From Bosea vestrisii (GTDB taxonomy: Bacteria > Pseudomonadota > Alphaproteobacteria > Rhizobiales > Beijerinckiaceae): a stretch of DNA of 64,000 nt. The stretch covers positions 62,001 through 126,000 of the forward strand of contig NZ_CP126308.1 in assembly GCF_030144325.1 (NCBI RefSeq), read 5' to 3'. Below, one piece after another: positions 63,009 to 64,000 of this stretch. The translations under genes were made by a program, and so were the position numbers. Below the pieces are notes generated by a model that did no database searches, was not told the DNA's origin, and saw only the letters and a program-made list of their open reading frames with translations. Within the stretch, counting starts at the first letter, position 1; the number at the start of each line of letters is the position of its first letter.

Positions 63009-64000
63009 TGCTGATCGCCAATCGCAACCCCGATCACGGCAAGCCTCTCGATCCGGTCGATGCGAAAATGCTGGGACCGTCGGCGGCGTCAGAGGTCGAG
63101 CGATTTCTTCAAAAGCGTGAGGGGCACAAGGCGACGCCGCTGGTTTCCCTGCCGCAGTTGGCCGGTGCGCTTCGCGTCTCTTCGATCCACATGAAGGACG
63201 AGGGTCACCGGCTTGGCCTTGGCAGCTTCAAGGCCTTAGGCGGCGCCTACGCTGTCATTCGACTGATCGTGGAGGAGGCCTCCAAGCAGCTGGGCCGCGA
63301 AATCGACATCGCCGATTTCAATTCGCCGGACGTCCGCAATGTGGCGGCTCAGTTCACCGTGGCTTGTGCGACCGACGGAAATCACGGTCGTTCAGTCGCT
63401 CAGGGCGCGCAGTTGATAGGTGCTCGCTGCGTGATCTTCGTCCACTCCGGCGTCAGCGATGAACGCGTCGCCGCTATCGCTCGCTACGGGGCTCAAATGG
63501 TCCGCGTCGCCGGCAATTACGACGACTCTGTCGCAGAGGCTGCCCGCGTCGCCGAGAAGAATGCCTGGGTCATTGTATCGGACACCTCCTGGCCCGGTTA
63601 CGAACGCATTCCAGGTTTGGTTATGCAGGGCTACACCGCGCTTCTGAGCGAGGCTCTGAAGGCGTTTCCTCAGGTGCCCACGCACGTCTTCGTTCAGGCG
63701 GGCGTAGGGGGCATTGCTGCAGCCGCGGCCGCCTATTTCTCAGAGGTACTGGGTGACAAGCGCCCATACTTCGTTGTCGTCGACCCGTCCAAGGCCGCCT
63801 GTCTGTTCGAGAGCGCCCGCGCTGGTCGTCCGGTCAAGGTCGACCACGGTGAGCCGACCATAATGGCGATGCTGGAATGCTATGAGCCATCGCTCGTGGC
63901 CTGGCGTATCCTTTCGCGCATCGCTGACGCCTTCATGACGGTCGAAGACAGCGAAGCTGTCGATATCATGAAGCGGTTGGCCTACCCGCTCAGCGGCGAC
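63009..64000 (+). CDS. dpaL: Diaminopropionate ammonia-lyase, 5' part
   Basis: A PLP-dependent beta-family lyase that converts 2,3-diaminopropionate to pyruvate and two ammonia. The first 330 codons are in the window and the frame is open to the edge; the family is about 400 residues long. The PLP lysine is Lys75 in RLGLGSFKALGGAYA, the conserved ATDGNHGRSVA loop contacts PLP, and VQAGVGGIAAAAA is the phosphate-binding loop. Threonine/serine dehydratases are relatives, but the N-terminus and the TDGNHG motif fit DpaL. It fits the theme of unusual amino acid use in this part of the window. Confidence 0.88.

Noticed and set aside
1..64000. tRNA genes, rRNA genes, CRISPR arrays, phage or conjugation genes
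   Set aside because: Looked for by eye on both strands; none supported. Diverged tRNAs could still be missed without a covariance search.

Overview
The window reads as accessory DNA of a high-GC alphaproteobacterium, most likely Hyphomicrobiales (Bosea/Bradyrhizobium-like). The basis is the gene families (hydroxyquinol dioxygenase with maleylacetate reductase, matR-matC-matA-matB malonate genes, many ABC importers, LysR/GntR/Lrp regulators), dense coding and ATGA gene overlaps. Taxonomy is inferred, not proven. No rRNA, tRNA, CRISPR array, replication or conjugation gene was seen. The DNA is a mosaic of catabolic modules separated by insertion-sequence scars and broken genes.

Layout. (1) 1-9144: a minus-strand operon with sugar-type ABC importer genes (partial at the left edge), a GlcD-type FAD oxidase, hydroxyquinol 1,2-dioxygenase, a 3-hydroxyisobutyrate-dehydrogenase-like enzyme, an amidohydrolase, maleylacetate reductase and a Dabb protein, with a divergent LysR gene. 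(2) 9746-14544: a lower-GC branched-chain amino acid type importer (livF, G, M, H and binding protein), followed by a glutathione transferase and an alpha/beta hydrolase that lacks its nucleophile. (3) 16816-18362: IS3 and IS66 wrecks. (4) 18511-23889: an AraC regulator, a tandem glycine riboswitch leading a DadA-like FAD amino acid dehydrogenase, and an MFS transporter. (5) 24378-29653: matR / matC-matA-matB malonate locus with a visible operator. (6) 30416-35756: nitrate/nitrile-type importer, sulfite-oxidase-family enzyme and nitrilase. (7) 36288-38289: class II aldolase and an M20 amidohydrolase. (8) 38726-45633: two LysR genes and an EhuBCDA-like polar amino acid importer with an M24 peptidase. 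(9) 46349-49229: a second matA-matB pair. (10) 49302-64000: genes that look like salvage of modified amino acids or small amides: two M24 proteins without metal ligands, a class V aminotransferase, two M20 enzymes, an Lrp regulator, a PotABCD-like importer with fused permeases, a flavin reductase and the start of diaminopropionate ammonia-lyase.

How it works together. Module 1 should turn hydroxyquinol into 3-oxoadipate, but no hydroxylase that makes hydroxyquinol is in view. The mat genes import malonate, make malonyl-CoA and decarboxylate it to acetyl-CoA. The right-hand 15 kb pairs importers with amide-bond hydrolases. A motif resembling TGCAAATTTGTTTCA recurs upstream of several of its operons, next to an Lrp gene.

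A caution for any user: seven otherwise intact genes are broken by nine single-base indels, every one in a homopolymer run. This looks more like sequencing or assembly error than decay, so these genes are annotated as full-length with frameshifts.
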